23,430 nucleotides of DNA from UBA11869 sp964544965 (GTDB lineage: Bacteria; Pseudomonadota; Gammaproteobacteria; Eutrophobiales; Eutrophobiaceae): NCBI GenBank assembly GCA_964544965.1, contig CAZJED010000023.1:1-23430 (forward strand), in the 5' to 3' direction. A program made the translations under genes and the position numbers. Below, in pieces: positions 15,100 through 23,163 of the stretch. Within the stretch, counting starts at the first letter, position 1; each line of letters opens with the position of its first letter. The notes below the pieces were generated by a model. The model did no database searches. It was not told the DNA's origin and saw only the letters and a list, made by a program, of their open reading frames with translations.

Positions 15100-16461
15100 T
15101 TAAAAGGGAAATCCCGGTGGTTTTCTACCATGTCCTCCTTTTAAAATCTTCGATAGCCCGCCTTTATTTGAAAATTTTTTCATCATTTTTTGCATCTGAT
15201 TGAATTGCTTTAGTAATTTATTAATTTCCTGAATTTTAGTTCCTGAACCAGTTGCAATACGTTTTTTTCTTGAACCGTTTATAATTTTTGGGTCAAATCT
15301 TTCTTTGCTTGTCATTGAATCAATAATAGCTATCGATCTAATAAATTCACGATCATCAATATGTTTTTCGATGTTGTCTGGTATTTTTTTAGCTATAGGT
15401 AACTTATCGAGTATGCTCCCTATCCCTCCCATATTAGACATTTGTTTAAGTTGATCCCGAAAATCGATTAAACTAAAACCCTTGCCTTTCTTCATTTTTT
15501 TACTAAGTTTAAGTGCTTTTTCTTTATCTGTTTTTTTCTCAACTTCTTCTATAAGAGTTAAAACATCGCCCATACCTAATATTCGGGAAGCAATTCTATC
15601 TGGGTTAAATGGAGCTAAATCTTCACTCTTCTCGCCAGTTCCAATAAATTTTATAGGTTTGCCCGTTGTGTGCTTTACTGTTAATGCAGCACCTCCACGT
15701 GAATCGCCATCAGTTTTGGTTAAAATACTTCCTGTTAGTGGTAAAATTTTATTAAATTCAGCTGCTGCATTTACTGCGTCTTGCCCCATCATACTATCAA
15801 TAACAAATAAGGTTTCGATTGGGTTCAATATACTATGAAGAGCTTTTATTTCTTTCATCATTTCATCATCAATATGTAAACGTCCCGCACTATCTACAAT
15901 TAACACATCAAAAAACTTACGCTTAGCAAGCTCGTATCCAGTTTTCACTATATTAGTTGGCTTATCGGATTCCTTGCTCTCCAACCAAGATAAATTACTT
16001 TCTTTAGCTAAAATTTGTAGTTGTTTTATTGCTCCAGGTCGATATATATCAGTACTTATAAGCGCAACATTTTTCTTTTCTTTTTCTTTTATAAAAACCC
16101 CAAGCTTTGCACATGTTGTAGTCTTCCCTGACCCCTGAAGACCGGCTAAGAAAATTACTGCGGGTGGTTGCGTACTTAACTTCAACGGTTCATTGTCTTT
16201 TCCAAGTAAAGTAATTAACTCTTCGTTGACGATTTTAATAAGTGCTTGTCCTGGTGTTAATGACGCTAACACTTCTTTATCAAGAGAACGTACGCGAATA
16301 TCTTCAATAAAGCTCTTAACAACAGGTAATGCAACGTCAGCTTCTAGTAATGCCATCCTAACATCGCGTAAACCATCGTTAATATTTTCCTCTGTTAAGC
16401 GTCCATACCCCCGTAGCTTTTTAAAAATATCTGTAAATCTTTCAGAAAGTGTATCAAACAT
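15100..16461 (-). CDS. ffh: Ffh, signal recognition particle protein (SRP54)
   Basis: Ffh binds 4.5S RNA and targets nascent inner-membrane proteins to FtsY. The 453-residue GTPase has the helical N domain (1-about 90), then the G domain with P-loop GLQGSGKTTT (107-116), STDIYRPGA, DSAGRLHIDDEMM and TKTDGDSRGGAA. The linker GTGEKSEDLAPFNPDRIASR leads into the methionine-rich M domain, which has the RNA-binding region around GSRKKRIATGSGT and ends in KPPGFPF. Length is normal. A perfect TATAAT on the minus strand lies 33-38 bp upstream of the start codon. It is divergent from the YpjD gene. Confidence 0.97.
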   Translation of the reverse strand: MFDTLSERFTDIFKKLRGYGRLTEENINDGLRDVRMALLEADVALPVVKSFIEDIRVRSLDKEVLASLTPGQALIKIVNEELITLLGKDNEPLKLSTQPPAVIFLAGLQGSGKTTTCAKLGVFIKEKEKKNVALISTDIYRPGAIKQLQILAKESNLSWLESKESDKPTNIVKTGYELAKRKFFDVLIVDSAGRLHIDDEMMKEIKALHSILNPIETLFVIDSMMGQDAVNAAAEFNKILPLTGSILTKTDGDSRGGAALTVKHTTGKPIKFIGTGEKSEDLAPFNPDRIASRILGMGDVLTLIEEVEKKTDKEKALKLSKKMKKGKGFSLIDFRDQLKQMSNMGGIGSILDKLPIAKKIPDNIEKHIDDREFIRSIAIIDSMTSKERFDPKIINGSRKKRIATGSGTKIQEINKLLKQFNQMQKMMKKFSNKGGLSKILKGGHGRKPPGFPF

Positions 16462-16493
16462 GTCTAAATACCAAATAATCGGAAATTTTTTTC

Positions 16494-16499
16494 ATTATA
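16494..16499 (-). promoter_or_regulatory. Putative -10 box of ffh
   Basis: The plus strand reads ATTATA, that is TATAAT on the minus strand, ending 33 bp before the ffh start. With a 17-bp spacer the -35 would be TTTAAG (16517-16522 on the plus strand), a three-of-six match overlapping the left arm of the hairpin at 16518-16545. Confidence 0.4.
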
Positions 16500-16517
16500 G
16501 TTTATTTAATAAAAGAC

Positions 16518-16545
16518 TTAAAAAAATAATCGGTTATTTTTTTAA
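16518..16545. repeat. Perfect 12-bp inverted repeat with TCGG loop between ffh and ypjD
   Basis: The left arm TTAAAAAAATAA (16518-16529) and right arm TTATTTTTTTAA (16534-16545) are exact reverse complements around a 4-base TCGG centre. The ten bases AAATAATCGG at 16524-16533 also occur at 16473-16482, 51 bp away on the other side of the putative ffh -10 box. The genes on both sides read outward, so a terminator role is unlikely. A regulatory or structural role is possible, but A/T arms arise readily in such DNA. Confidence 0.55.
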
Positions 16546-16621
16546 ATAATGGTAAAGTATTGCTCACTTTTATTATAAAACAAAATTTTAGCCTACTGCT
16601 TAAAAAGAGAAAATACTAGTT

Positions 16622-17422
16622 ATGGGCATACAATCTATTGCATCAATATTTCTGTATATGGTTGCCGCGTTACTTTTGGGTGCTGATCTCTTTAATATTG
16701 TAGATAAAACAAAAAGGAAAGATGTTTTTATTTTCTTTATTGGGGTTTTCGCTTTGACGTTACATGCGCAAATACTACATCAATCAATATTCTTATACGC
16801 TGGTTTTGACTTCAGCTTCTTTAATGTAATTTCAATAATTGGTTGGCTAGTTGCCCTTATCGTATTAGTAACTTCTGTTTATCAGCCAATTCAACAACTA
16901 TTGTTAGTCTTATACCCGATTGCAGCAATAGCAATACTTTTAGAACAATTTTTTCCAGCTCAAAAAATAATAGAACAATCTTTATCTACAGGGTTACGTA
17001 TTCATATACTTCTCTCTATTTGTGCTTATAGTTTATTAATGATTGGAACGTTTCAGGCGATACTGTTATTAATCCAAGATTGGTTTCTAAAAACTAAGCA
17101 AGTATCAAAAATTATAGATGTACTTCCACCACTTCAAACCATGGAACAATTACTCATCCAAATTATTTTGATTGGCTTCTTTCTTCTTAGTCTAAGTTTA
17201 ACAACTGGAATAGTGTTTGTTTATGATATATTTGAGCAACATCTTGCGCATAAAACTATATTGTCTGTTCTTGCATGGATAATCTATGCAATCCTCTTAT
17301 GGGGGCGATGGTCATTCGGTTGGCGTGGGAAACGAATTATTAATTGGGTTCTGGGTGGCTTTATAACCTTATTATTGGCCTATACAGGCTCAAAATTTGC
17401 GTTAGAATTTATTTTTACATAG
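16622..17422 (+). CDS. ypjD: YpjD-type CcsA/ResC-family inner-membrane protein
   Basis: This 266-residue protein with about eight membrane helices belongs to the cytochrome c assembly-like CcsA/HemX family. Histidines at 48, 53, 128, 207 and 210 are in or near helices, and the conserved LPPLQTME (168-175) and HKTILSVLAWIIYAILLWG (210-228) are typical of YpjD proteins encoded beside ffh. True CcsA proteins export heme; no tryptophan-rich WWD heme-handling loop is visible here, so a role in cytochrome c biogenesis should not be assumed. In enterics the homologous gene sits between ffh and corB and has been linked to CorB/CorA-related cation transport (also called corE). Same order here supports orthology. 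AGAGA precedes the ATG. Confidence 0.88.
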   Translation: MGIQSIASIFLYMVAALLLGADLFNIVDKTKRKDVFIFFIGVFALTLHAQILHQSIFLYAGFDFSFFNVISIIGWLVALIVLVTSVYQPIQQLLLVLYPIAAIAILLEQFFPAQKIIEQSLSTGLRIHILLSICAYSLLMIGTFQAILLLIQDWFLKTKQVSKIIDVLPPLQTMEQLLIQIILIGFFLLSLSLTTGIVFVYDIFEQHLAHKTILSVLAWIIYAILLWGRWSFGWRGKRIINWVLGGFITLLLAYTGSKFALEFIFT

Positions 17423-17501
17423 TATCTGACATAAGAATTTATTATAAATAACTTGACAGGGATATAGGTGGTTCAGTCACAATACACACTGGTTCTTTAT
17501 T

Positions 17502-17505
17502 GAGG
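17502..17505 (+). promoter_or_regulatory. Ribosome binding site supporting a TTG start for corB
   Basis: GAGG within TGAGGT lies 10 bp before TTG 17516. The conserved SSSETAM helix sits only 23 residues into the protein, so the start cannot be placed at a downstream ATG. Confidence 0.55.
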
Positions 17506-17515
17506 TTATTATTTT

Positions 17516-18796
17516 TTGGACGAAATTCCGCTGTCGGTTCTCTTCGGAACCTTATTTCTTTTAATTATATTCTCTGCGTTTTTTTCAAGTTCAGAAACGG
17601 CAATGATTGCTCTCAACCGTTACCGACTTCGACACTTAGCAAAAGAAGGAAAAAAAAGTGCGGTTATTTCTGAAAGATTGTTAAAAAGGCCTGATCGTTT
17701 AATCGGATTGATTTTGCTTGGAAATAATCTTGTTAATTTCTTTGCGGCATCAATAGCTACCGTAATAGGTATTCGTCTTCTAGGGGATGTTGGTATTGTG
17801 CTGGCCCCGATTATCCTCGTATTAGTGTTTCTTATTTTTGCAGAAGTTATGCCGAAAACAATAGCTGCAATCAACCCAGAAAAAATTGCCTTACCGGCAA
17901 GTTATATACTAAATATTCTAATGAGGCTTGCATATCCTGCTGTTTGGTTAATAAATTCACTATCGAATACTCTTTTATTAATATTTGGTATAGATATAAA
18001 AAAAAGAAATGATGAAAATATTTCTAGTGAAGAATTAAGAACAATAGTGCGCGAAGCTGGAATATTGATTCCACAACGTCACCAGAAAATGTTAATTAAT
18101 ATATTAGATCTTGAGAATGTTGCTGTTAATGACATTATGGTACCAAGAAATGAAGTAACTGCGATTGACCTAGATAAGTCTGTAGATGAGATAATTGAAC
18201 AATTTTCTCACTGTCAACATACAAGATTGCCAGTTTATAAATCAAGTATAGAAAATATTATTGGGGTAATTCATATCCGACGAATACCTCGAATACTCAA
18301 TGAAAAAGAAATTACGAAAGAATCACTTATGTCTATAATGACGGATTGTTACTTTGTGCCAAGTGGGACACCACTGCATGTCCAAATGTTAAATTTCCAA
18401 AGAAAGAAAAGACGGTTCGGTATTGTAGTGGATGAATATGGAGTTATTCAGGGTGTAGTAACTTTGGAAGATATACTAGAAGAGATAGTTGGTGAATTTA
18501 CAACGGATATTCAAACACATAATCTTGATATTCAGGCGCATGAGGACGGCTATTACTTGATTGATTGTTCAGCAAACATACGTGAAATAAATCGTGAATT
18601 AAATTGGCAACTACCTTCTGAAGGTCCAAAAACACTAAATGGATTACTGCTGGAGAATCTCGAATACATACCTAAGTCGGGAACAACATTAAAAATCGAT
18701 AACTATCTAGTAGAAATAACACAGGTTTCTGAAAGCGCGGTTAAAATGGCCCGTATAAAAACAATAAAGGAAATAATAAAAAACGCGGACACGTAG
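17516..18796 (+). CDS. corB: CorB-like CNNM/CBS-domain transporter (HlyC/CorC family)
   Basis: The 426-residue protein has the CNNM (DUF21) membrane domain (about 1-185) with SSSETAM (24-30), GNNLVN (68-73) and FAEVMPKT (107-114), then a pair of CBS domains (about 203-330, with NDIMVPRNEV and VVDEYGVIQGVVTLEDILEE) and a CorC/HlyC C-terminal domain (about 345-422). Members bind nucleotide in the CBS pair and act as magnesium transporters or modulators of cobalt/magnesium efflux. The start is TTG. It follows ypjD by 93 bp on the same strand, the order seen in enterics, so joint expression is likely. It converges on alr across 16 bp with no visible terminator. Confidence 0.93.
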   Translation: MDEIPLSVLFGTLFLLIIFSAFFSSSETAMIALNRYRLRHLAKEGKKSAVISERLLKRPDRLIGLILLGNNLVNFFAASIATVIGIRLLGDVGIVLAPIILVLVFLIFAEVMPKTIAAINPEKIALPASYILNILMRLAYPAVWLINSLSNTLLLIFGIDIKKRNDENISSEELRTIVREAGILIPQRHQKMLINILDLENVAVNDIMVPRNEVTAIDLDKSVDEIIEQFSHCQHTRLPVYKSSIENIIGVIHIRRIPRILNEKEITKESLMSIMTDCYFVPSGTPLHVQMLNFQRKKRRFGIVVDEYGVIQGVVTLEDILEEIVGEFTTDIQTHNLDIQAHEDGYYLIDCSANIREINRELNWQLPSEGPKTLNGLLLENLEYIPKSGTTLKIDNYLVEITQVSESAVKMARIKTIKEIIKNADT

Positions 18797-18812
18797 TACC
18801 ACTTAATTATAT

Positions 18813-19892
18813 TTAATTTCGTTCAACAAATTGTAAACGTTTATGGACGCCACATAATAGTTCATAAGGAATTGTATCAGCATACGCGGCTACCTCTTCA
18901 ATTGCTAAGGATTGCCCCCATAAAACTACTCTATCGCCAATTTTAGCGTTAGGTTGATTGCGTAAATCAACAGTTAACATATCCATAGATGCTCGTCCAA
19001 TTAATGGGCAACGCACATCATTTACTAATATAGGTGTGCCGGATTTAGCATGCCTAGGAAAACCATCTCCATAACCCGCAGCAATTATTCCAACTGGCAT
19101 ATTTTCGGGACATTGCCATGTTGCACCATAGCCAACTGGTTCGTTCCTAGATAAGTATTGAATTGAGATTATTTCTGATTCCAATGTCATAACTGACTTT
19201 AATCCATGATCATAGCCAATACTATCTATTAATGGCGAAACTCCATATAACATTAATCCGGGTCTCACCCAATCAAGGTGAGTCTCTGGTAAATTGATAA
19301 CAGCTGCAGAATTTGCAACTGTTTTTTCTGTTTGCATAATTTTGCTGACATGTTTGAAACTATCTAATTGTTTTTTTGTTAAATCATTGTCCTTTTCATT
19401 TGCAGTTGCCAAATGAGTCATCAAAGTTGGGGTTGAATCTACATTCCTGCAAGAAGTTAATCGTTTTAATGTCTCCTCAGCTTCGCTGCATGAAAAACCT
19501 AATCGATGCATGCCTGTATCAATTTTTAACCAGACTTTTATCTGACCTTCAATTTTTGTTTTTTCCAAAATCTCCAATTGATATTTATTATGGATCACAA
19601 CATCTAACTTCAATTTAATGATTGATGAAATATCGCCTGGTTTGTAGGGGCCTTCAAGTAAAATAATCGGAGTTTTAATTGAGGCAGCTCTTAGTTGTTC
19701 CGCTTCTTCAAGACATGCTACCCCAAAAGCATCTGCATTATTAAGAGTTTTGGCAACTCTCACAATGCCATGACCATAGGCATCCGCCTTAATAATTGCC
19801 ATTACCTTGGAATGAGGTGCAAATTCTTTTATGCGTAAAAAGTTATGTTCGAGCGCCTTTATATCAATAACTATTCTTGATGGTCGTGTCAT
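18813..19892 (-). CDS. alr: Alr, alanine racemase
   Basis: Alanine racemase makes D-alanine for peptidoglycan using pyridoxal phosphate. The 359-residue enzyme has the cofactor lysine Lys35 in IKADAYGHG, the substrate-carboxylate arginine in MHRLGF (Arg130), the catalytic tyrosine Tyr255 in GYGATW, and the C-terminal blocks RASMDM and YELLCG. Length is typical for the family. Its ATG overlaps the dnaB stop (ATGA, 4 bp), so the two genes are translationally coupled, the order seen in Pseudomonas-like gammaproteobacteria. Confidence 0.95.
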   Translation of the reverse strand: MTRPSRIVIDIKALEHNFLRIKEFAPHSKVMAIIKADAYGHGIVRVAKTLNNADAFGVACLEEAEQLRAASIKTPIILLEGPYKPGDISSIIKLKLDVVIHNKYQLEILEKTKIEGQIKVWLKIDTGMHRLGFSCSEAEETLKRLTSCRNVDSTPTLMTHLATANEKDNDLTKKQLDSFKHVSKIMQTEKTVANSAAVINLPETHLDWVRPGLMLYGVSPLIDSIGYDHGLKSVMTLESEIISIQYLSRNEPVGYGATWQCPENMPVGIIAAGYGDGFPRHAKSGTPILVNDVRCPLIGRASMDMLTVDLRNQPNAKIGDRVVLWGQSLAIEEVAAYADTIPYELLCGVHKRLQFVERN

Positions 19893-21325
19893 TCATACCC
19901 AACCACAGGGCTATCATCAATCCCAACCACAGGGCTATCATCAATCTGCATAGGATTATCAATATAATTTTCGAAACGTGTATATTTTTCACGGAAGGCT
20001 AATCTAATATCGCCTGTTGGTCCATTTCTTTGTTTGGCAATCATAACATCAGCCATTCCTTTCTTATCGGTTTCTTTATCAACTTGCTCTTCGCGATAAA
20101 TAAAAATAATAACATCTGCGTCCTGCTCGATAGCACCACTATCTCGGAGGTCGGATAACTTGGGTCTCTGATCTGGCCTGTCGTCTACTTTTCGATTTAA
20201 TTGAGATATTGCAATAACAGGTATATCGAGCTCTTTTGCCATTGCTTTTAAAGAACGTGAAATTTCTCCAATTTCAGTTGCACGATTTTCAGAAGTACCT
20301 GCAACCTGCATTAACTGCAAATAATCTACTACAACAAGATCGAGATCGTGTTCACGCGAAAGTCTTCGGCACCGCGCCCTCAATTCCGCAGGAGTTAGTG
20401 CGGGTGTATCATCCATGAACATTTTTGTTTCTTGCAGCATCCCTACTGTTGATCTTAATCGATCAAAATCAATCTTCTTTTTATCGCCCCTCATGAGAGC
20501 CTGTTGATTAATATTAGCTAACGAACCTACCATACGCATTGTTAATTGTTCAGCTGTCATCTCCATACTAAAAATTGCTACACAATACTTATCTTTTATC
20601 GCTGCGTTTTCTGCTATATTCAACGCCAATGATGTTTTACCCATTGACGGACGTCCGGCTACAACAATCAAATCAGAACGTTGAAATCCTCCTGTTAAAA
20701 AATCTAAATCTTTATAGCCAGTAGGAATTCCTATAAATGCTTTACCGCTTTCTACGTTGGTTTGGATTGTCTCCATTACCCTATCAGTGTAAAAATTTAT
20801 ATTCTGATAAGTCTTTCTGCCTTTTTCTTCCTGTTCAGCTATTTCAAAAACTATCTGCTCCGCAGTCTCAAGTATTTGTTCGCTGCTTTTTCCTTGTGGA
20901 TTGAAAACTGTATCGTTAATGTTTGCAGTTGCTGTGATTAACTGTCTAAGAATTGAACGTTTCCTTACAATATCAGCGTACGCACTAATGTTGCTTGCAC
21001 TGGGGGTATTTTCTGCAAGTGCGGCAAGATTGCGCATACCGCCAGACTCATCAAGTAATTGATGATTTTCTAACCATTCAGCGACAGTAACAATATCATA
21101 AGCTTGCCCTTCGCTATTAAGTGAACTAATAGCACGGAAAATGATACGGTGATCTTTTCTATAAAAATCTTCTTCTTGAACTCGTCCGGTTATCTTATCC
21201 CAAGCCTTTTCATCAAGAAATGCTCCGCCTAAAACAGCTTGCTCAGCTTCGATTGAATGTGGTGGTATTTTTAATGCCGTGGTTTCAGCATCACTTGAAA
21301 AATTTTTTTTTACTGGTTCTTGCAT
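19889..21325 (-). CDS. dnaB: DnaB, replicative DNA helicase
   Basis: DnaB is the hexameric 5'-3' helicase that drives the replication fork. The 478-residue protein has the N-terminal primase-interacting domain (about 20-125), a linker helix region, and the RecA-like helicase core with Walker A AGRPSMGKTS (223-232), Walker B LDLVVVDYLQLM and the DnaB blocks ISQLNRKVDDRPDQRPKLSD and AKQRNGPTG. No intein interrupts the core. The C-terminus past the FENY block is unusual: the octapeptide IDDSPVVG occurs twice in a row (461-468, 469-476) because of an exact 24-bp tandem DNA repeat, after which GYE ends. Acidic flexible tails are usual in DnaB, so function is probably kept. Confidence 0.96.
   Translation of the reverse strand: MQEPVKKNFSSDAETTALKIPPHSIEAEQAVLGGAFLDEKAWDKITGRVQEEDFYRKDHRIIFRAISSLNSEGQAYDIVTVAEWLENHQLLDESGGMRNLAALAENTPSASNISAYADIVRKRSILRQLITATANINDTVFNPQGKSSEQILETAEQIVFEIAEQEEKGRKTYQNINFYTDRVMETIQTNVESGKAFIGIPTGYKDLDFLTGGFQRSDLIVVAGRPSMGKTSLALNIAENAAIKDKYCVAIFSMEMTAEQLTMRMVGSLANINQQALMRGDKKKIDFDRLRSTVGMLQETKMFMDDTPALTPAELRARCRRLSREHDLDLVVVDYLQLMQVAGTSENRATEIGEISRSLKAMAKELDIPVIAISQLNRKVDDRPDQRPKLSDLRDSGAIEQDADVIIFIYREEQVDKETDKKGMADVMIAKQRNGPTGDIRLAFREKYTRFENYIDNPMQIDDSPVVGIDDSPVVGYE
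19898..19945. repeat. Perfect 24-bp tandem duplication at the 3' end of dnaB
   Basis: Copies at 19898-19921 and 19922-19945 are identical and directly adjacent. On the coding (minus) strand each unit encodes exactly eight residues, IDDSPVVG, so the frame is kept. Identical third positions suggest a recent slippage or tandem duplication event. Confidence 0.95.
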
Positions 21326-21406
21326 TTAGATTACCTAGAATTTAACTCTTAACTTTGGTAGATATCATTAATTATCAAACCATATAGAAATATTTTAACT
21401 CTAAAA

Positions 21407-21868
21407 CTAGCTCTCTTCTTCAGTAGGAACTATGTTAACTACAATTGTACTTGAAATATCTGCGTGAAGTTGAATAATTAATTTATGTTCGCCGATATTA
21501 CGTATCGGACCATCCGGTAATCTGACTTCATGTTTAACAAGTTCAATATCCGTTTGCTCATTAACAGCCTCAACAATATCAACGGTTCCAATTGAGCCAT
21601 ACAATTTACCCTCGGCACTTGCTCTGCGAGACATTGATACACTTAGATCATTTAATTTTTCAGCACGCCCATTAGCTAGAGATAATGCCTCTTGATGTAA
21701 TTTTTCAAGTTCAGCTCTTCTAGCTTCAAATTTAGCAATATTTTCAGTAGTTGCAGAGACTGCTTTGCCAGATGGAATTAGATAGTTTCTCCCAAAACCA
21801 GATTTAACTTTGACTTTATCGCCAAGATTCCCAAGTTTATGAATTTTTTCAAGTAGAATAACATCCAT
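21407..21868 (-). CDS. rplI: Ribosomal protein bL9
   Basis: bL9 is an elongated 50S protein with two globular domains joined by a long helix. The 153-residue product begins with the canonical MDVILLEKIHKLGNLGDKV and SGFGRNYLIPSGKAV rRNA-binding domain, has the connecting helix around residues 40-75, and a C-terminal domain with SVSMSRRASAEGKLYGSIG and GEHKLIIQLHADI. A strong Shine-Dalgarno (AAGGTGAGG on the minus strand, about 21877-21885) precedes the ATG. It lies between the DUF2232 gene and dnaB in the ribosomal-replication operon. Confidence 0.97.
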   Translation of the reverse strand: MDVILLEKIHKLGNLGDKVKVKSGFGRNYLIPSGKAVSATTENIAKFEARRAELEKLHQEALSLANGRAEKLNDLSVSMSRRASAEGKLYGSIGTVDIVEAVNEQTDIELVKHEVRLPDGPIRNIGEHKLIIQLHADISSTIVVNIVPTEEES

Positions 21869-21922
21869 TAAATTACCTCACCTTTAATATTTCAATAATA
21901 ACAGATTATATGTGGAGTCGTC

Positions 21923-22813
21923 TCATGATTCCTTTTTTGAGCCTCGGTTTTTATTATGCCACTCAGAAAAAGTATCGACTATACCGAAACAAGATATAAT
22001 TAGCCCCATTTGCGGCACAAACATGAGTAAGCAATACAAAATAATAAGCCAACTCACTGAAAGTTTTAACTTATCTATAGTTCGATGGGCAAATGAAAGA
22101 CCCTGAATAAAATAAATGAATATTAAGACAGCCGAAATATCTCTAAAAATATCCTGCCCAAGATCGCCTACAATAAACGCTAAAATCGCGATCGCAACAA
22201 AGATTGGTAATACTATTTTAGGTATGCGTAGCGCATAAAACTCCTTTCTAAATCCGCCAGGGTTAAATAATCGAGACTGCCACCATCTTGCGAACAATAT
22301 AGTCATCGACATATAAAACATTACTAATGTGTTCATTAATTTGGCCATAGAATCAAATATTATTTGGTATTCACTGAGATTTTCTGGTGGTAATGCTTGC
22401 TCGAATGCGATAAGCAAACCTTCATTCCACCAAGCAGAAAGATCTCCAATAATTAGATAGAAAATTATTGTCGCTAAGCCCGCGAAAAAAATTAATAAGC
22501 CTTGATTCTTACTAAAACGTAATATTCCGGATAAAAATAATACAGGTAACCATATAATTAAAATTTCTTGTGTTGATCTTTCTACAACTGTACTTAATAT
22601 TAATAAAATTAACCAACTTAAAACTAATACTTGGAATGCATAACTTAAACCCTTCCTTAAAGTAATAAGACTAACAATTGATCCGCTAATTAAATAAGAA
22701 AATGGGTTCATTAAGTAAATAAATTGGGGTATAAATAAAAATGATATTAACGCACTCAAAGTAATGGCTGATACTGCTTGTAGCCTACCACTGAGTATAT
22801 ATTTTCCAATCAA
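21923..22813 (-). CDS. DUF2232-like integral membrane protein of the rpsR-rplI locus
   Basis: This 296-residue protein has about eight hydrophobic helices and a basic cytoplasmic end (HNKNRGSKKES). I assign it to the DUF2232/YybS-like membrane proteins mainly because a protein of this kind sits between rpsR and rplI in Pseudomonas-like gammaproteobacteria. The loop RWWQSRLFNPGGFRKEFYALRIPK (split across residues about 176-199) is the most family-like block. Its biochemical function is unknown; do not infer a ribosomal role from location alone. The start is TTG at 22811-22813: the next in-frame stop upstream is at 22826-22828 and no ATG lies between, while an AGAG-containing purine run is correctly spaced. 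Confidence 0.78.
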   Translation of the reverse strand: MIGKYILSGRLQAVSAITLSALISFLFIPQFIYLMNPFSYLISGSIVSLITLRKGLSYAFQVLVLSWLILLILSTVVERSTQEILIIWLPVLFLSGILRFSKNQGLLIFFAGLATIIFYLIIGDLSAWWNEGLLIAFEQALPPENLSEYQIIFDSMAKLMNTLVMFYMSMTILFARWWQSRLFNPGGFRKEFYALRIPKIVLPIFVAIAILAFIVGDLGQDIFRDISAVLIFIYFIQGLSFAHRTIDKLKLSVSWLIILYCLLMFVPQMGLIISCFGIVDTFSEWHNKNRGSKKES

Positions 22814-22917
22814 TGCGTTAATCTCTTAAAGATTTTTGTTGATACTACACAAAATATAATTTCAATCTGAAAGCCTTGTTTAATAATTTTATTTTTAAAT
22901 ACTGCAAATTAAAAAAA

Positions 22918-23142
22918 CTAATGGGCGTCACTATAAGGTACTAAAGCAAGATAACGTGCCCGTTTGATTGCTGTTGATAGTTGTCGTTGATATCGTGTTT
23001 TCGTTCCAGATATCCGACTAGGTATAATCTTTCCAGATTCTGAAACATAATTTTTTAATATATTCAAATCTTTATAATCTATTTCGTCAATACCCTCTGC
23101 AGTAAAACGACAATAACGTTTACGTTTAAAGTAGCGTGCCAT
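22918..23142 (-). CDS. rpsR: Ribosomal protein bS18
   Basis: bS18 binds the 30S platform beside bS6. The 74-residue product has the classic CRFTAEG and IDYKDLNILKNYVSESGKI blocks and ends in the basic RYQRQLSTAIKRARYLALVP helix; the wording is that of gamma/betaproteobacteria. It follows rpsF by 21 bp, as is near universal. No priB gene lies between rpsF and rpsR, unlike in E. coli. Confidence 0.97.
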   Translation of the reverse strand: MARYFKRKRYCRFTAEGIDEIDYKDLNILKNYVSESGKIIPSRISGTKTRYQRQLSTAIKRARYLALVPYSDAH

Positions 23143-23163
23143 CCTTAAATCCTCTAGTTTTAA

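Noticed and set aside
17453..17483. Promoter for corB using perfect TTGACA at 17453-17458
   Set aside because: No convincing -10 lies 16-18 bp downstream; the best hexamer (CACAAT at 17478-17483) has a 19-bp spacer.
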